Source of the DNA: Bacteroidetes bacterium 2013_40CM_41_45
GTDB taxonomy: Bacteria; Bacteroidota; Bacteroidia; AKYH767-A; 2013-40CM-41-45
Length of the DNA: 64,000 nucleotides
Reading direction: 5' to 3'
Assembly: GCA_002215675.1 (NCBI GenBank)
Contig: NGFH01000004.1
Location: 342,334-406,333, forward strand
Shown one piece after another: positions 44,772-52,236 of this stretch (the stretch's first letter is position 1; every line of letters begins with the position of its first letter). Below the pieces are notes generated by a model. It was not told where the DNA came from, ran no database searches, and saw nothing but the letters and a program-made list of their open reading frames with translations. The translations under genes were made by a program, and so were the position numbers.

Positions 44772-45299
44772 ATGAATCAAATGCATAAAAAGATTATTTC
44801 TTTTTGCATATTATTTACTTCCGTCAGCGCCAGCTATGCCCAATATCATGCGGGGATAGGGGGCAGGGTTGCAAAATTTAATTCGGGATTAACGATGAAA
44901 TATTTTTTCCGCCCCGACAATGCAACAGGCGTTTCAATACTTATTGCTCATTCAAAAATATCTGAAGGAGGCTGGGTTATTTCTCCAATGTATGAGAATC
45001 AACTTCCTTTCCGTATCCCTCTCATTCAGCTTCCGCTTGATTTTATTATGGGCGTTGGCATGCACATTGGGTATTATCACACAAAATATTATAAGATTGT
45101 TAACGGGTTGCCCGATTATTATAAAGACAATATTATAACAGTTGGTGCAGATTTATTGGTAGCGCTCGAATACCAGGTTGCAATTAAATGGCTTCCGCTT
45201 GCCATAGGAATAGAGGCGCAGCCGTTTTATGAATTTGTTAACAAAGGCCCTGAATTTCTTGACTTTGGCGCTACATTAAAATACGTTTTTACAGAGTAG
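44772..45299 (+). CDS. Secreted/outer-membrane protein of unknown function
   Basis: 175 residues. Signal peptide (KKIISFCILFTSVSASYAQ) and then alternating aromatic beta strands (AGIGGRVAKFNSGLTMKYFF, LLVALEYQVAIKWLPLAIGI) ending in FGATLKYVF, a terminal phenylalanine-type beta-barrel strand. It looks like a small outer-membrane barrel. The start may be Met1 or Met4. No family was recognised. Confidence 0.7.
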   Translation: MNQMHKKIISFCILFTSVSASYAQYHAGIGGRVAKFNSGLTMKYFFRPDNATGVSILIAHSKISEGGWVISPMYENQLPFRIPLIQLPLDFIMGVGMHIGYYHTKYYKIVNGLPDYYKDNIITVGADLLVALEYQVAIKWLPLAIGIEAQPFYEFVNKGPEFLDFGATLKYVFTE

Positions 45300-45343
45300 T
45301 TTTGGTTCATAAATAAAAAATTACTTTTACGGCCGTAAACAAA

Positions 45344-45655
45344 ATGAACACTAATTTAAAACAAATTCTTGACGATGCAGGAATCTCTTTGCCTCGCAGA
45401 AAAGAGATTCATAAACCGGACTCAGAGAGCACGGAAAAACATGAACTCATTTTACTTAATGACGATGTAAATACTTTTCATCATGTCATCCGTATGCTCA
45501 TTGATATTTGCCGCCACGACCCTTTACAGGCAGAGCAGTGTGCGCACATTGTGCATCACAGCGGTAAGTGCATTGTAAAAACGGGCACGTATAATTTTCT
45601 TAAGCCGATGCGTGATGCGCTTACCGAAAACGGCCTTTCGGCTGTGGTCCAGTAG
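45344..45655 (+). CDS. clpS: ATP-dependent Clp protease adaptor ClpS
   Basis: 103 residues. The core ELILLNDDVNTFHHVIRML matches the N-degron binding site of ClpS, and the following AEQCAHIVHHSGKCIVKTG is conserved. It delivers N-end-rule substrates to ClpAP or ClpCP. A box TACTTTTA with one mismatch lies at 45322-45329. Next is an M48 protease with a perfect hairpin between them. Confidence 0.92.
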   Translation: MNTNLKQILDDAGISLPRRKEIHKPDSESTEKHELILLNDDVNTFHHVIRMLIDICRHDPLQAEQCAHIVHHSGKCIVKTGTYNFLKPMRDALTENGLSAVVQ

Positions 45656-45719
45656 GGCGAATAATAAAACTGCATTTTTATTTTATTTAATTTATAAGCA
45701 GCGATTTATTTGTGGCATG

Positions 45720-45745
45720 ATAATTTCAGTGAAGACTGAAATTAT
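45720..45745. promoter_or_regulatory. Perfect 11-bp hairpin between clpS and the M48 gene
   Basis: ATAATTTCAGT (45720-45730) and ACTGAAATTAT (45735-45745) with a GAAG loop. No T run follows, so it is unlikely to be a plain terminator. A -7-like TATCTTTA box begins two bases later (45747-45754), so an operator role is possible. Confidence 0.5.
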
Positions 45746-45771
45746 TTATCTTTAACTTAAAATAATTCGTT

Positions 45772-46566
45772 ATGAAAAAGTTTCTCTTCATTCCTCTATT
45801 ATTTATTCTGGCGTGTACTAAAGTTCCTATTACAGGACGTAAACAGGTGAACCTGCTTCCGGAAAGCCAGGTCATGTCTATGAGCCTTACGCAATACAGG
45901 GATTTCCTGAGCAAGAATCCACCTGTGCCTGCTTCCAATCCCGATGCAGTAATGGTGAAGAACGTTGGCAGCAGAATTTCTACTGCAGTGGAACAGTATA
46001 TGAGAAAAAATGGCCAGGCAAAGCGAGTGGAGGGTTACAAATGGGAATTTAACCTGGTTAACGATAAGCAAGTAAACGCCTGGTGCATGCCGGGAGGAAA
46101 AGTGGTTGTGTACAGTGGCTTGCTTCCGGTAACAAAAGATGAAACAACCCTTGCATTTGTTATGGGGCATGAAATTGGACATGCGGTCGCACGCCACGGT
46201 AATGAACGGATGAGCCAGATGCTTCTTACCGCCGCGGGGGGAATGGCATTGGATATAGCATTGTCACAAAAACCGGAACAAACCCGCGCCATGTTTTTAA
46301 CAGCATATGGAGTGGGAACCACTGTCGGTGTTTTGCTCCCCTATTCACGAACTCACGAAAGCGAAGCCGATAAGCTCGGAATGGTTTTTATGGCCCTGGC
46401 GGGTTACAATCCGTCAACGGCTTACCAGGTTTGGGATAGAATGTCGGCTGCAGCCGGTGGTGGAAAACCGCCCGAGATATTAAGCACGCACCCCAGTGAT
46501 GCTACGCGGGCCAAGCAGATGAAAGAGTTTTTGCCGCAGGCGATGAAATATTATAAGCCAGGTTAA
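45772..46566 (+). CDS. M48 family metallopeptidase, lipoprotein
   Basis: 264 residues. The signal peptide ends in a lipobox (LLFILACTK), anchoring the protein at Cys16. Zinc motif HEIGH (in FVMGHEIGHAVARHG) and the downstream glutamate in ESEADKLGMVF are present, as in the BepA/LoiP group of periplasmic proteases that control outer-membrane protein quality. No TPR domain follows. A hairpin and a box lie upstream. Confidence 0.9.
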   Translation: MKKFLFIPLLFILACTKVPITGRKQVNLLPESQVMSMSLTQYRDFLSKNPPVPASNPDAVMVKNVGSRISTAVEQYMRKNGQAKRVEGYKWEFNLVNDKQVNAWCMPGGKVVVYSGLLPVTKDETTLAFVMGHEIGHAVARHGNERMSQMLLTAAGGMALDIALSQKPEQTRAMFLTAYGVGTTVGVLLPYSRTHESEADKLGMVFMALAGYNPSTAYQVWDRMSAAAGGGKPPEILSTHPSDATRAKQMKEFLPQAMKYYKPG

Positions 46567-46587
46567 CCGTGCGGTTGATTATCTATG

Positions 46588-47079
46588 TTATTTCAATTTC
46601 CATTTCTCTGCAAGCTGTGCGTTAAACCCTTCGCCTTCCAATGGATTAGGTTCGCCCTTGCCGGTAGTAATCAGGTTATAAAGACTTTTTTTGATGTAGC
46701 CGGTCCAGGCATCAAAGCAAACATCGTAGCATTCATAATCCGGGACTAATCCTTGGTGAGTGAACCGGACTTTTGTTTTGCCCCCTTCGTTTGTTATTTC
46801 AAAAATCAGCTTTGTATTAATCCATTCGGTTTTGTCTTTGGTGAAATTAAATTGATTGTCTATCACCTGGTAAACTAATTTTTCATCAGGAACCATCTCA
46901 ATGAGTTTCATTTTACATAAATGAATGTCTTTGTAGTGGTAGAAAAATACTTCATTGAGTTGGTCTGTATTGCCTTCAATTTCTTCCGACCACCAGGCAC
47001 GAAAGTTTTTAATTGCATTGAAGGCCGTTGTCTGATTTTGGCTAACCAAAATAGTTGCTGTGTAATCTGGTGTTTTCAT
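46588..47079 (-). CDS. SRPBCC/AHSA1-type domain protein
   Basis: 163 residues. The N-terminal NQTTAFNAIKNFRAWWSEEIEG and the later EITNEGGKTKVRFTHQGLVPD are typical for activator-of-Hsp90-like START-fold proteins. These bind hydrophobic ligands; function here is unknown. Soluble cytoplasmic. A TACATTTG box lies 37 bases upstream. Confidence 0.83.
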   Translation of the reverse strand: MKTPDYTATILVSQNQTTAFNAIKNFRAWWSEEIEGNTDQLNEVFFYHYKDIHLCKMKLIEMVPDEKLVYQVIDNQFNFTKDKTEWINTKLIFEITNEGGKTKVRFTHQGLVPDYECYDVCFDAWTGYIKKSLYNLITTGKGEPNPLEGEGFNAQLAEKWKLK

Positions 47080-47116
47080 TTTCCTTAATTTTTTTGATTG
47101 TAGAAATTTTATGCGG

Positions 47117-47124
47117 CAAATGTA
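47117..47124 (-). promoter_or_regulatory. -7 box TACATTTG of the SRPBCC gene
   Basis: Exact TAnnTTTG match on the minus strand, 37 bases before the ATG. Confidence 0.5.
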
Positions 47125-47247
47125 TTGTCTAAATATTACTTGGGGGTGAAATATAATAAGGAGGCCGTGGCTTAATGGAGTATAGGCACTTAGTCCTTTT
47201 TGTTTTGCCTTTGTGTTGGTAGATGGGGTAACGTGTAACTATTGAAT

Positions 47248-47255
47248 TATATTTG
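47248..47255 (+). promoter_or_regulatory. -7 box TATATTTG upstream of the tRNA-Arg locus
   Basis: Exact TAnnTTTG match. Initiation about 7 bases later would produce a transcript covering the degenerate tRNA half (47270) and tRNA-Arg (47307). Confidence 0.5.
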
Positions 47256-47269
47256 CGGCTCATTTTTCA

Positions 47270-47305
47270 GGACCGGTATCTTAATTGAATACCTGCCCTG
47301 AAAAC
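47270..47305 (+). pseudogene. Degenerate tRNA 5' half next to tRNA-Arg
   Basis: It starts GGACC and contains CTTAATTGAATA, matching the first 22 bases of the adjacent tRNA-Arg at 20 positions; afterwards it diverges and ends in a CCTG-AAAA-CAGG hairpin. No anticodon arm or T arm follows. It looks like a duplicated and decayed 5' half. Confidence 0.65.
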
Positions 47306-47306
47306 A

Positions 47307-47380
47307 GGACCCGTAGCTTAATTGAATAGAGCATCTGACTACGGATCAGAAGGTTGGGGGTTTGAATCCCTCCGGGTCCG
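47307..47380 (+). tRNA. tRNA-Arg (anticodon ACG)
   Basis: 74 bases. Acceptor arms GGACCCG (47307-47313) and CGGGTCC (47373-47379) pair fully; the D arm is 47316-47332; the anticodon stem TCTGA/TCAGA encloses loop CTACGGA with anticodon ACG at 47341-47343; the T arm is GGGGG-TTTGAAT-CCCTC; discriminator G. No encoded CCA. The wobble A would be deaminated to inosine to read CGN codons. Confidence 0.93.
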
Positions 47381-47617
47381 CTTCTAAATCAAATAATTAA
47401 GTTAAACCTTTTATCTTCTGTTTTTTGATTTGCACAAAAATTGCACAAATTTTGTATCGTAAGATTTCTGCTGATATATTAATCACTGACGACAACGTGG
47501 GATTAATTGAACGTTTGAATAAAACTGCAGACACCCTTCGAACATGGATGTAAAAAGAAACATGGGATTGGGAAGATGATGGTCAAGTCGAATAGAATAG
47601 AAATTTTTTTGAACCCT

Positions 47618-47648
47618 TGATTCAGGTTCGATTCCTGTCGGGACTACA
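47618..47648 (+). other. Stray tRNA 3' end (T arm and acceptor), probable attachment-site remnant
   Basis: The CAGG-TTCGATT-CCTG T stem-loop is followed by CGGGACT as an acceptor 3' strand, but no matching 5' half, D arm or anticodon arm lies upstream. Such isolated tRNA 3' ends are left by integrative elements that recombine into tRNA genes. The parent tRNA is not identified and is not in this window. Confidence 0.6.
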
Positions 47649-47698
47649 AAAAATATATAATTAATTGTAAAACAATATTTTATAATTAATTTTTTTAC

Positions 47699-47905
47699 TT
47701 GCGGGAAACATGTGGAAAACATTTCGGGAGCATTCATGCGCTTAGACATTCTTTTGCTACCCACCTGATGGAAAGCGGAACGGATTTGATGACTATAAAA
47801 GAACTCTTAGGGCACAGCAGCTTGAGGACAACCGGAATTTATACCCATGGGAGTAAAAAACAAATATCAAAAGTTCAAAGCCCGCTTGACAAACTAGCAT
47901 TATGA
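47699..47905 (+). pseudogene. C-terminal fragment of a tyrosine recombinase/integrase
   Basis: 68 codons. [18 protein letters not shown] holds the HxxR catalytic pair, [15 protein letters not shown] holds the second histidine and the tyrosine nucleophile, and the tail [11 protein letters not shown] matches XerD/IntI-like integrases. The N-terminal core-binding domain and the first catalytic arginine are absent; an in-frame stop lies just upstream. It is a remnant of an integrative element beside the stray tRNA end. Confidence 0.82.
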
Positions 47906-47945
47906 ACCAGTTGCGACAATCCGCAACATAGTTGTGGATAATTTT

Positions 47946-47953
47946 TATATTTG
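47946..47953 (+). promoter_or_regulatory. -7 box TATATTTG in the island
   Basis: Exact TAnnTTTG match after the integrase fragment. A short AACTCC/GGAGTT inverted repeat follows within 35 bases. It may drive the 48147 gene, about 190 bases away, but the distance is long. Confidence 0.4.
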
Positions 47954-48146
47954 TTTGAAAATGAATAACTCCTAATATTGGGAGTTGAGGATAATAGATG
48001 TTATAGGCAACCCTAACCGCTCTGATTAAACAGTGCCGCTAAATCAAACCGATTGCAAGAAATAAATGACTAACAACAAGGCGGCTGATGAAATTCAGAA
48101 AACAAAAAAAATTAAACTGAACCTCTGCTATAACTGAACAAGATTT

Positions 48147-48887
48147 ATGTCGGAACCAAGACAGCTTATAAAGGAAATAGAAGAGAAGGTTAAGGTGCCT
48201 TCCGGAGAATGGGAAAGATTCTCCGGCTATGGTGTGATGGGGCTTCCATTTGCGTCAGGACACATCTTAGCGCTTAGGTCTTTTCCTGCAACTTCCCTCG
48301 GAATGGGTTACAGGTCCATTTGGCATCGCAACCCCGAAGGCAACTGGACATTTTATCAAACCATACCGGCCGAACAATCGTGTCCCCGTTATTTTGGCAG
48401 TGCGCTTACGAAAGCTCAACAGGTAGATGACATAGAAATCATTTGGACAGGCGTCAATGATTTTCGCGTTTCGATTAAAGAAGATGTTCGGCTCGAATGG
48501 AAGATTTCGTTAACCACAACGCTTGCTACCCGCCTGATGAACTCGATTGCAAGCTTGATTCCTGAACCGTTGTGGCAAAAATCAGGCTTCCTGAATTTTA
48601 TGGGAGGAGTGGCAAGCGCTATGCTTGGAGCAGGGCATCTGGGATTGTACGGAAAGACTCCCAATGGTCAGAAATTTATTGCCGCTCCCAGAAAAATCTG
48701 GAATGTGGCAGAAAGTACTGCCAGCCTGCAAGATGAAAGTTTCGGTACTGTCAAACCTCTTCAGAAACAGGCAAAGCTCGGTGATTTTTGGGTACCTCAG
48801 CGAGGTATTTTTGCCATCGGGAATGCACTGTTCGAAACTTACAATCCGACTTATCATCAAATTAAACTAACTGAGAAGGAAATATGA
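48147..48887 (+). CDS. Conserved protein of unknown function, possibly acquired
   Basis: 246 residues without signal peptide. Distinctive blocks are ERFSGYGVMGLPFASGHILA, GMGYRSIWHRNPEGNWTFYQ, CPRYFGSAL and the C-terminal LGDFWVPQRGIFAIGNALFE. From memory the overall pattern resembles proteins common in Actinobacteria, which would fit horizontal transfer, but no function is known. Coupled to the DinB gene by a four-base ATGA overlap; located in an island behind an integrase remnant. Confidence 0.75.
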   Translation: MSEPRQLIKEIEEKVKVPSGEWERFSGYGVMGLPFASGHILALRSFPATSLGMGYRSIWHRNPEGNWTFYQTIPAEQSCPRYFGSALTKAQQVDDIEIIWTGVNDFRVSIKEDVRLEWKISLTTTLATRLMNSIASLIPEPLWQKSGFLNFMGGVASAMLGAGHLGLYGKTPNGQKFIAAPRKIWNVAESTASLQDESFGTVKPLQKQAKLGDFWVPQRGIFAIGNALFETYNPTYHQIKLTEKEI

Positions 48888-49360
48888 CAAACCAGGTATT
48901 TGTGAAAATGGCACTTGACGCATGGCATTCAAAAATAAAAGAAGCTGATTCTATTTTTAATAGTCTTACTGATGAGCAACTGAAGAATGAAGTTGCATCG
49001 GGAAGAAACACCGGAATTTATTTATTAGGACACCTAACAGTAACTCACGACTTGATGTTACCGATTCTTAATTTCGGGCAACAAATCTATCAGCAATTGA
49101 CAGGCCCCTATAATGACAATCCTGATGCTAAAACATACATAGAAACTGCAAGTGAGCTGAGGCAGTATTGGAAAAATATCAATTCAATACTAGCAGAGAA
49201 TTTCTCAAAGATGCCCGCTCATGCGTGGTTTGAAAAACACAACTCCGTTTCCGCTGAAGCATTTCAAAAAGAGCTTCATCGCAACAAGCTCAATATTATC
49301 ATCAGCCGTACAAATCACCTGTCTTATCATAACGGACAAATTGTATTCCTGAAAAAGTAA
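48884..49360 (+). CDS. DinB-like four-helix protein
   Basis: 158 residues. Metal-ligand histidines are expected in the DinB/YfiT family; here GIYLLGHLTVTHDLM and NHLSYHNGQIVFLK supply the typical second and third positions. These proteins are often thiol-dependent transferases or stress proteins; the specific role is unknown. It overlaps the previous gene and is followed by a frameshifted DsrE-like pseudogene. Confidence 0.8.
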   Translation: MTNQVFVKMALDAWHSKIKEADSIFNSLTDEQLKNEVASGRNTGIYLLGHLTVTHDLMLPILNFGQQIYQQLTGPYNDNPDAKTYIETASELRQYWKNINSILAENFSKMPAHAWFEKHNSVSAEAFQKELHRNKLNIIISRTNHLSYHNGQIVFLKK

Positions 49361-49361
49361 A

Positions 49362-49680
49362 ATGAAATAGCCATTGTCATAGCAACAAATGACAGCGAAA
49401 CATCGTGGAATGCTTTTCGCTTCGCCAATTTTTGCCTCGGCAAAAATGAAAAGACAAAAGTTTTCCTGATTGGAAAAGGAGTTGAGGCCGAACAGGTGAG
49501 CAATGATAAATTCAATGACATAGAACAGATGGAAAAATTTATTGCTTCCAAGGTGAAATTCTTGCGTACGGAACTTGTTTGAAAATCCGTAATTCAGAGG
49601 CAACGGAGCTTTGCCCGCTTTCAACAATGAATGATTTATATGAAATGGTAAAAGAAGCTGACAGGGTTATAAACTTTTAA
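49362..49680 (+). pseudogene. DsrE-like gene with two frameshifts
   Basis: The N-terminal part reads IAIVIATNDSETSWNAFRFA and VFLIGKGVEAEQV in one frame; the C-terminal part reads GEILAYGTCLKIRNSEATEL and PLSTMNDLYEMVKEADRVINF in another. The ATG at 49362 is out of frame with the first part by one base (run of A), and the shift between the parts occurs near 49552 (run of G). Each is explained by one missing base in a homopolymer, so it is either a decayed gene or a sequencing error. The intact protein would be a DsrE/F-like sulfur-carrier protein. Confidence 0.78.
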
Positions 49681-49689
49681 AATAAAGTT

Positions 49690-49902
49690 ATGGATAATCC
49701 TTACCAAGCCTTAAAACTTTGGCATGTCATAAGTTTTTTGTTTATGTCTATTCCGCTTTTCAATCTTATAGTTGTTAATGAGCGGGCATTAATGAGTTCA
49801 TCTTACAACTTCGGGACAGACAGTTATAAGGAAAACATAATTAGGCACGGTGCACTGCGGTGTTACGAACAACATAAATATAAAGATAAGCAAATATTTT
49901 AA
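49690..49902 (+). pseudogene. Truncated membrane protein (N-terminal part only)
   Basis: 70 codons. The start MDNPYQALKLWHVISFLF with one hydrophobic segment and the NERALMSSSYNFGTDSYKEN block look like the beginning of a DUF2269-like membrane protein, but the frame then runs into EQHKYKDKQIF and stops. The break falls near 49860. The rest of the gene is missing. Confidence 0.5.
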
Positions 49903-49942
49903 CCGAGATTAGTTTAGGGTTAAGCAAAGACAATGCATGTGA

Positions 49943-50281
49943 TAGCTATGTAATTCTTGGCTACACCTTAAGTTAAAGCTCCAATACAGAGCTGGTAGGG
50001 AAACAGAAAAGGAAAAAATTATAGGAAAAATCAATACTTGCTACAATAAAGCGAAATCAAAAGATAACTTTTTTCAGTTGCTCAATGAATCAGGATTAAA
50101 AACATATGAGAGGGGTGGAAAGATTAGCGGAGTGATGCAGGGCAAATACAAATTTCGCTTTAAGCGAATAGGTTTTGTTGAAATAAAACTGGACGAATTA
50201 GATAAAGCACAGCATCGTAAACATGAATTACATCAATCAAGGTCAAGGGGCTCTAACTTGAAAATTCAAAAAGAGCGATAA
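49943..50281 (+). pseudogene. Fragment of a possible mobilization protein
   Basis: An open frame without a start codon reads YRAGRETEKEKIIGKINTCY, then LLNESGLKTYERGGKISGV and YKFRFKRIGFVEIKLDELD. The pattern recalls C-terminal parts of relaxase/mobilization proteins of Bacteroidota, but this is only an impression. No catalytic domain remains. It is the last relic in the island before the palindrome cluster. Confidence 0.4.
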
Positions 50282-50313
50282 AGTATCTTTCCGAGGTAAC
50301 GATAAAAAAATAC

Positions 50314-50375
50314 TAGGGAAAACCCTAAACTTTTTCCTCCCTAAAAAACTAGGGAAAAACCCTAGGGTAAACCCT
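50314..50375. promoter_or_regulatory. Cluster of AGGG-N4/5-CCCT palindromes
   Basis: Three adjacent or overlapping palindromes: TAGGG-AAAA-CCCTA (50314-50327), CTAGGG-AAAAA-CCCTAG (50349-50365) and AGGG-TAAA-CCCT (50364-50375). They lie in the 366-base non-coding region before the secreted protein at 50648 and look like repeated binding sites or small hairpins. The rest of that region (50376-50593) shows no gene. Confidence 0.6.
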
Positions 50376-50568
50376 CAAACTATTTGCTACTTATCCTCGC
50401 CTTGAGCCGCTGATATTTTTACTTAAGAAAAATTTGTTTGTAACAGCAAGATGAAAAGATTTAATGTTGAAGGTAAATACGCCCAAACCGTCATAAAATT
50501 GCTCTATCTGTTGTTTAGTCTTTAAATGTTTGCTCTTCACCTAGCATATGATAACATTCGTCAAAATG

Positions 50569-50601
50569 TTGGATAATAAATTGAAATTTGTTGTAACTTT
50601 G
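50569..50601 (+). promoter_or_regulatory. Promoter TTG-N22-TAACTTTG
   Basis: TTG at 50569-50571 and an exact TAnnTTTG box at 50594-50601, 46 bases before the secreted protein gene. Confidence 0.5.
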
Positions 50602-50647
50602 AAGCATAAATGGTATATGATACACAACCGACAGTACCCCGTATATC

Positions 50648-52210
50648 ATGAAACTTATAAAATATATCTTCTTTATTCCCGCGGGTTTTATTTTTTCTTT
50701 GGGACCTGTATATTCACAGCAACCTTTTCAGGCAGTTCCTTATAACCAACAAAGCACGGTAAACCCACTGGGTGTTCCTTTTGTTGAAGATGATGCTGAC
50801 CGAACACCTCCCTGCACGCCCGGTACAAATAATAATTATGTAAATGCTATTAATCTCACCATAGGTGCAGCGGCAATTGCCGGCACAACCTGCGGAGCGA
50901 CATTGGAAGCAAGTGAAGCGCTTGGATGCAATACCAGCGCATCGCAAACCGTTTGGTATAAAGTAACTTCAACCGCAGCGGGAATCTACGTTATTATTAC
51001 TACCACAGGCTCATGTTATGTAGGGGCATCGGTTTGGCCGGCAACGGGCCTTCCTACCAGCAACTGCGCAATGATTGATTGCCAGGCAGCGGCTAACGGG
51101 CCTCTTACAACCGTATTCAGAATTGCCGGAGCAATAGGAACTACATACGCTATTCAAATTGCGTATGCTTCAGGCGGACCTTGTGGCAATGAGGGTACGT
51201 TTACAATCAGGGCAGATAATACTTACGGCGGCACCGTTTCTAATCCCGGCTCAGTTAATTCCTGTTCTTCAGCTACACCCGGCTGCTATTTTCCCTTTAC
51301 GCCTGCGCAGGCGCAAGTTACAACTACATGTACAGGTTATCCTTTGACTACACAAGCCAATCTGGTAAACAAACAGTTTTTCAGTTTTACTACCGCTGCA
51401 GTAAATGCCAATGTACTGAGTTTTCAAAATATTCTGCAATCAACCTGTGGTTCCGGAAATGTGCAATGGTTTTTCTGGAAATTGTTTAATACAAGCTGCA
51501 ACCTGCTTTCTTGCGGCGACCTTAGTAATCTTCTGAATAATGTTGCCTGCAACACTCCATACATTCTTCAATATACGTGGGAAGAATTGCCTTGCACTTA
51601 TACTACACAATGGCCCTATCAGTATGCTCCTACAGGCACCACTGGATGTGGTACGCTTCCGGTAGAATTGCTCAACTTTTCAGCTGTGACTGAGGCGCCT
51701 AATTCTGTTTTGCTTCAATGGGTAACAGCATCTGAAAATAATAATTCATTTTTTACTGTTGAGCGGAGCAGCGACTCGAAAACTTTTTACCCGGTTGAAA
51801 AAATTGATGGAGCAGGAAACAGTGCACAAATACTATATTATTCGGCAGTTGATAAAAATCCTTTGCCGGGCATTTCATACTACCGTTTGAGGCAAACTGA
51901 TTTTGACGGAAACTCAAAGCTGTATGATATTGTTGCTGTAAATATTTCAGAGGGAACAATAATCAGTATCGTTCCGAATCCGGCCAGTGATTTTATTAAT
52001 ATCATTTTTTCTGAGACCGCGCAACAGGGAAACAATGTAATTGAATTGATTGATGCGAAAGGAGCAGTTGTTAAAAGTTATATTAAGAATTTGGCACACG
52101 ATAGTAATATTTTAAAGATGGAACTTAATAATTACACCAAAGGAATTTATGCCGTGAAGATTACAAACCCATCAGGAGCAACCACGGTCAGGCGGCTTGC
52201 TATAAATTAA
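50648..52210 (+). CDS. Secreted protein with T9SS sorting domain
   Basis: 520 residues. Signal peptide MKLIKYIFFIPAGFIFSLG is followed by a cysteine-rich pre-peptidase-like domain (about 50-190; TVWYKVTSTAAGIYVIITTT), a second Cys-rich region, then a segment beginning LPVELLNFSAVTEAPNSV (typical junction before the tail) and a type A T9SS domain (VPNPASDFINIIFS to VRRLAIN). No catalytic domain was recognised, so it is probably an adhesin or binding protein. Confidence 0.87.
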   Translation: MKLIKYIFFIPAGFIFSLGPVYSQQPFQAVPYNQQSTVNPLGVPFVEDDADRTPPCTPGTNNNYVNAINLTIGAAAIAGTTCGATLEASEALGCNTSASQTVWYKVTSTAAGIYVIITTTGSCYVGASVWPATGLPTSNCAMIDCQAAANGPLTTVFRIAGAIGTTYAIQIAYASGGPCGNEGTFTIRADNTYGGTVSNPGSVNSCSSATPGCYFPFTPAQAQVTTTCTGYPLTTQANLVNKQFFSFTTAAVNANVLSFQNILQSTCGSGNVQWFFWKLFNTSCNLLSCGDLSNLLNNVACNTPYILQYTWEELPCTYTTQWPYQYAPTGTTGCGTLPVELLNFSAVTEAPNSVLLQWVTASENNNSFFTVERSSDSKTFYPVEKIDGAGNSAQILYYSAVDKNPLPGISYYRLRQTDFDGNSKLYDIVAVNISEGTIISIVPNPASDFINIIFSETAQQGNNVIELIDAKGAVVKSYIKNLAHDSNILKMELNNYTKGIYAVKITNPSGATTVRRLAIN

Positions 52211-52236
52211 TTTTTCCTAAGCTCCATAACTTATTA

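Noticed and set aside
47483..47764. Minus-strand frame over the stray tRNA end, encoding VVPTGIEPESR.
   Set aside because: This peptide is the usual artefact of translating a tRNA T arm antisense.
47999..48090. GTTATAGGCAACC and CTAACAACAAGGCGGC looked like integron attC core sites.
   Set aside because: Order and core sequences do not fit R'' and R' of attC, and no intI gene other than a recombinase fragment is present.
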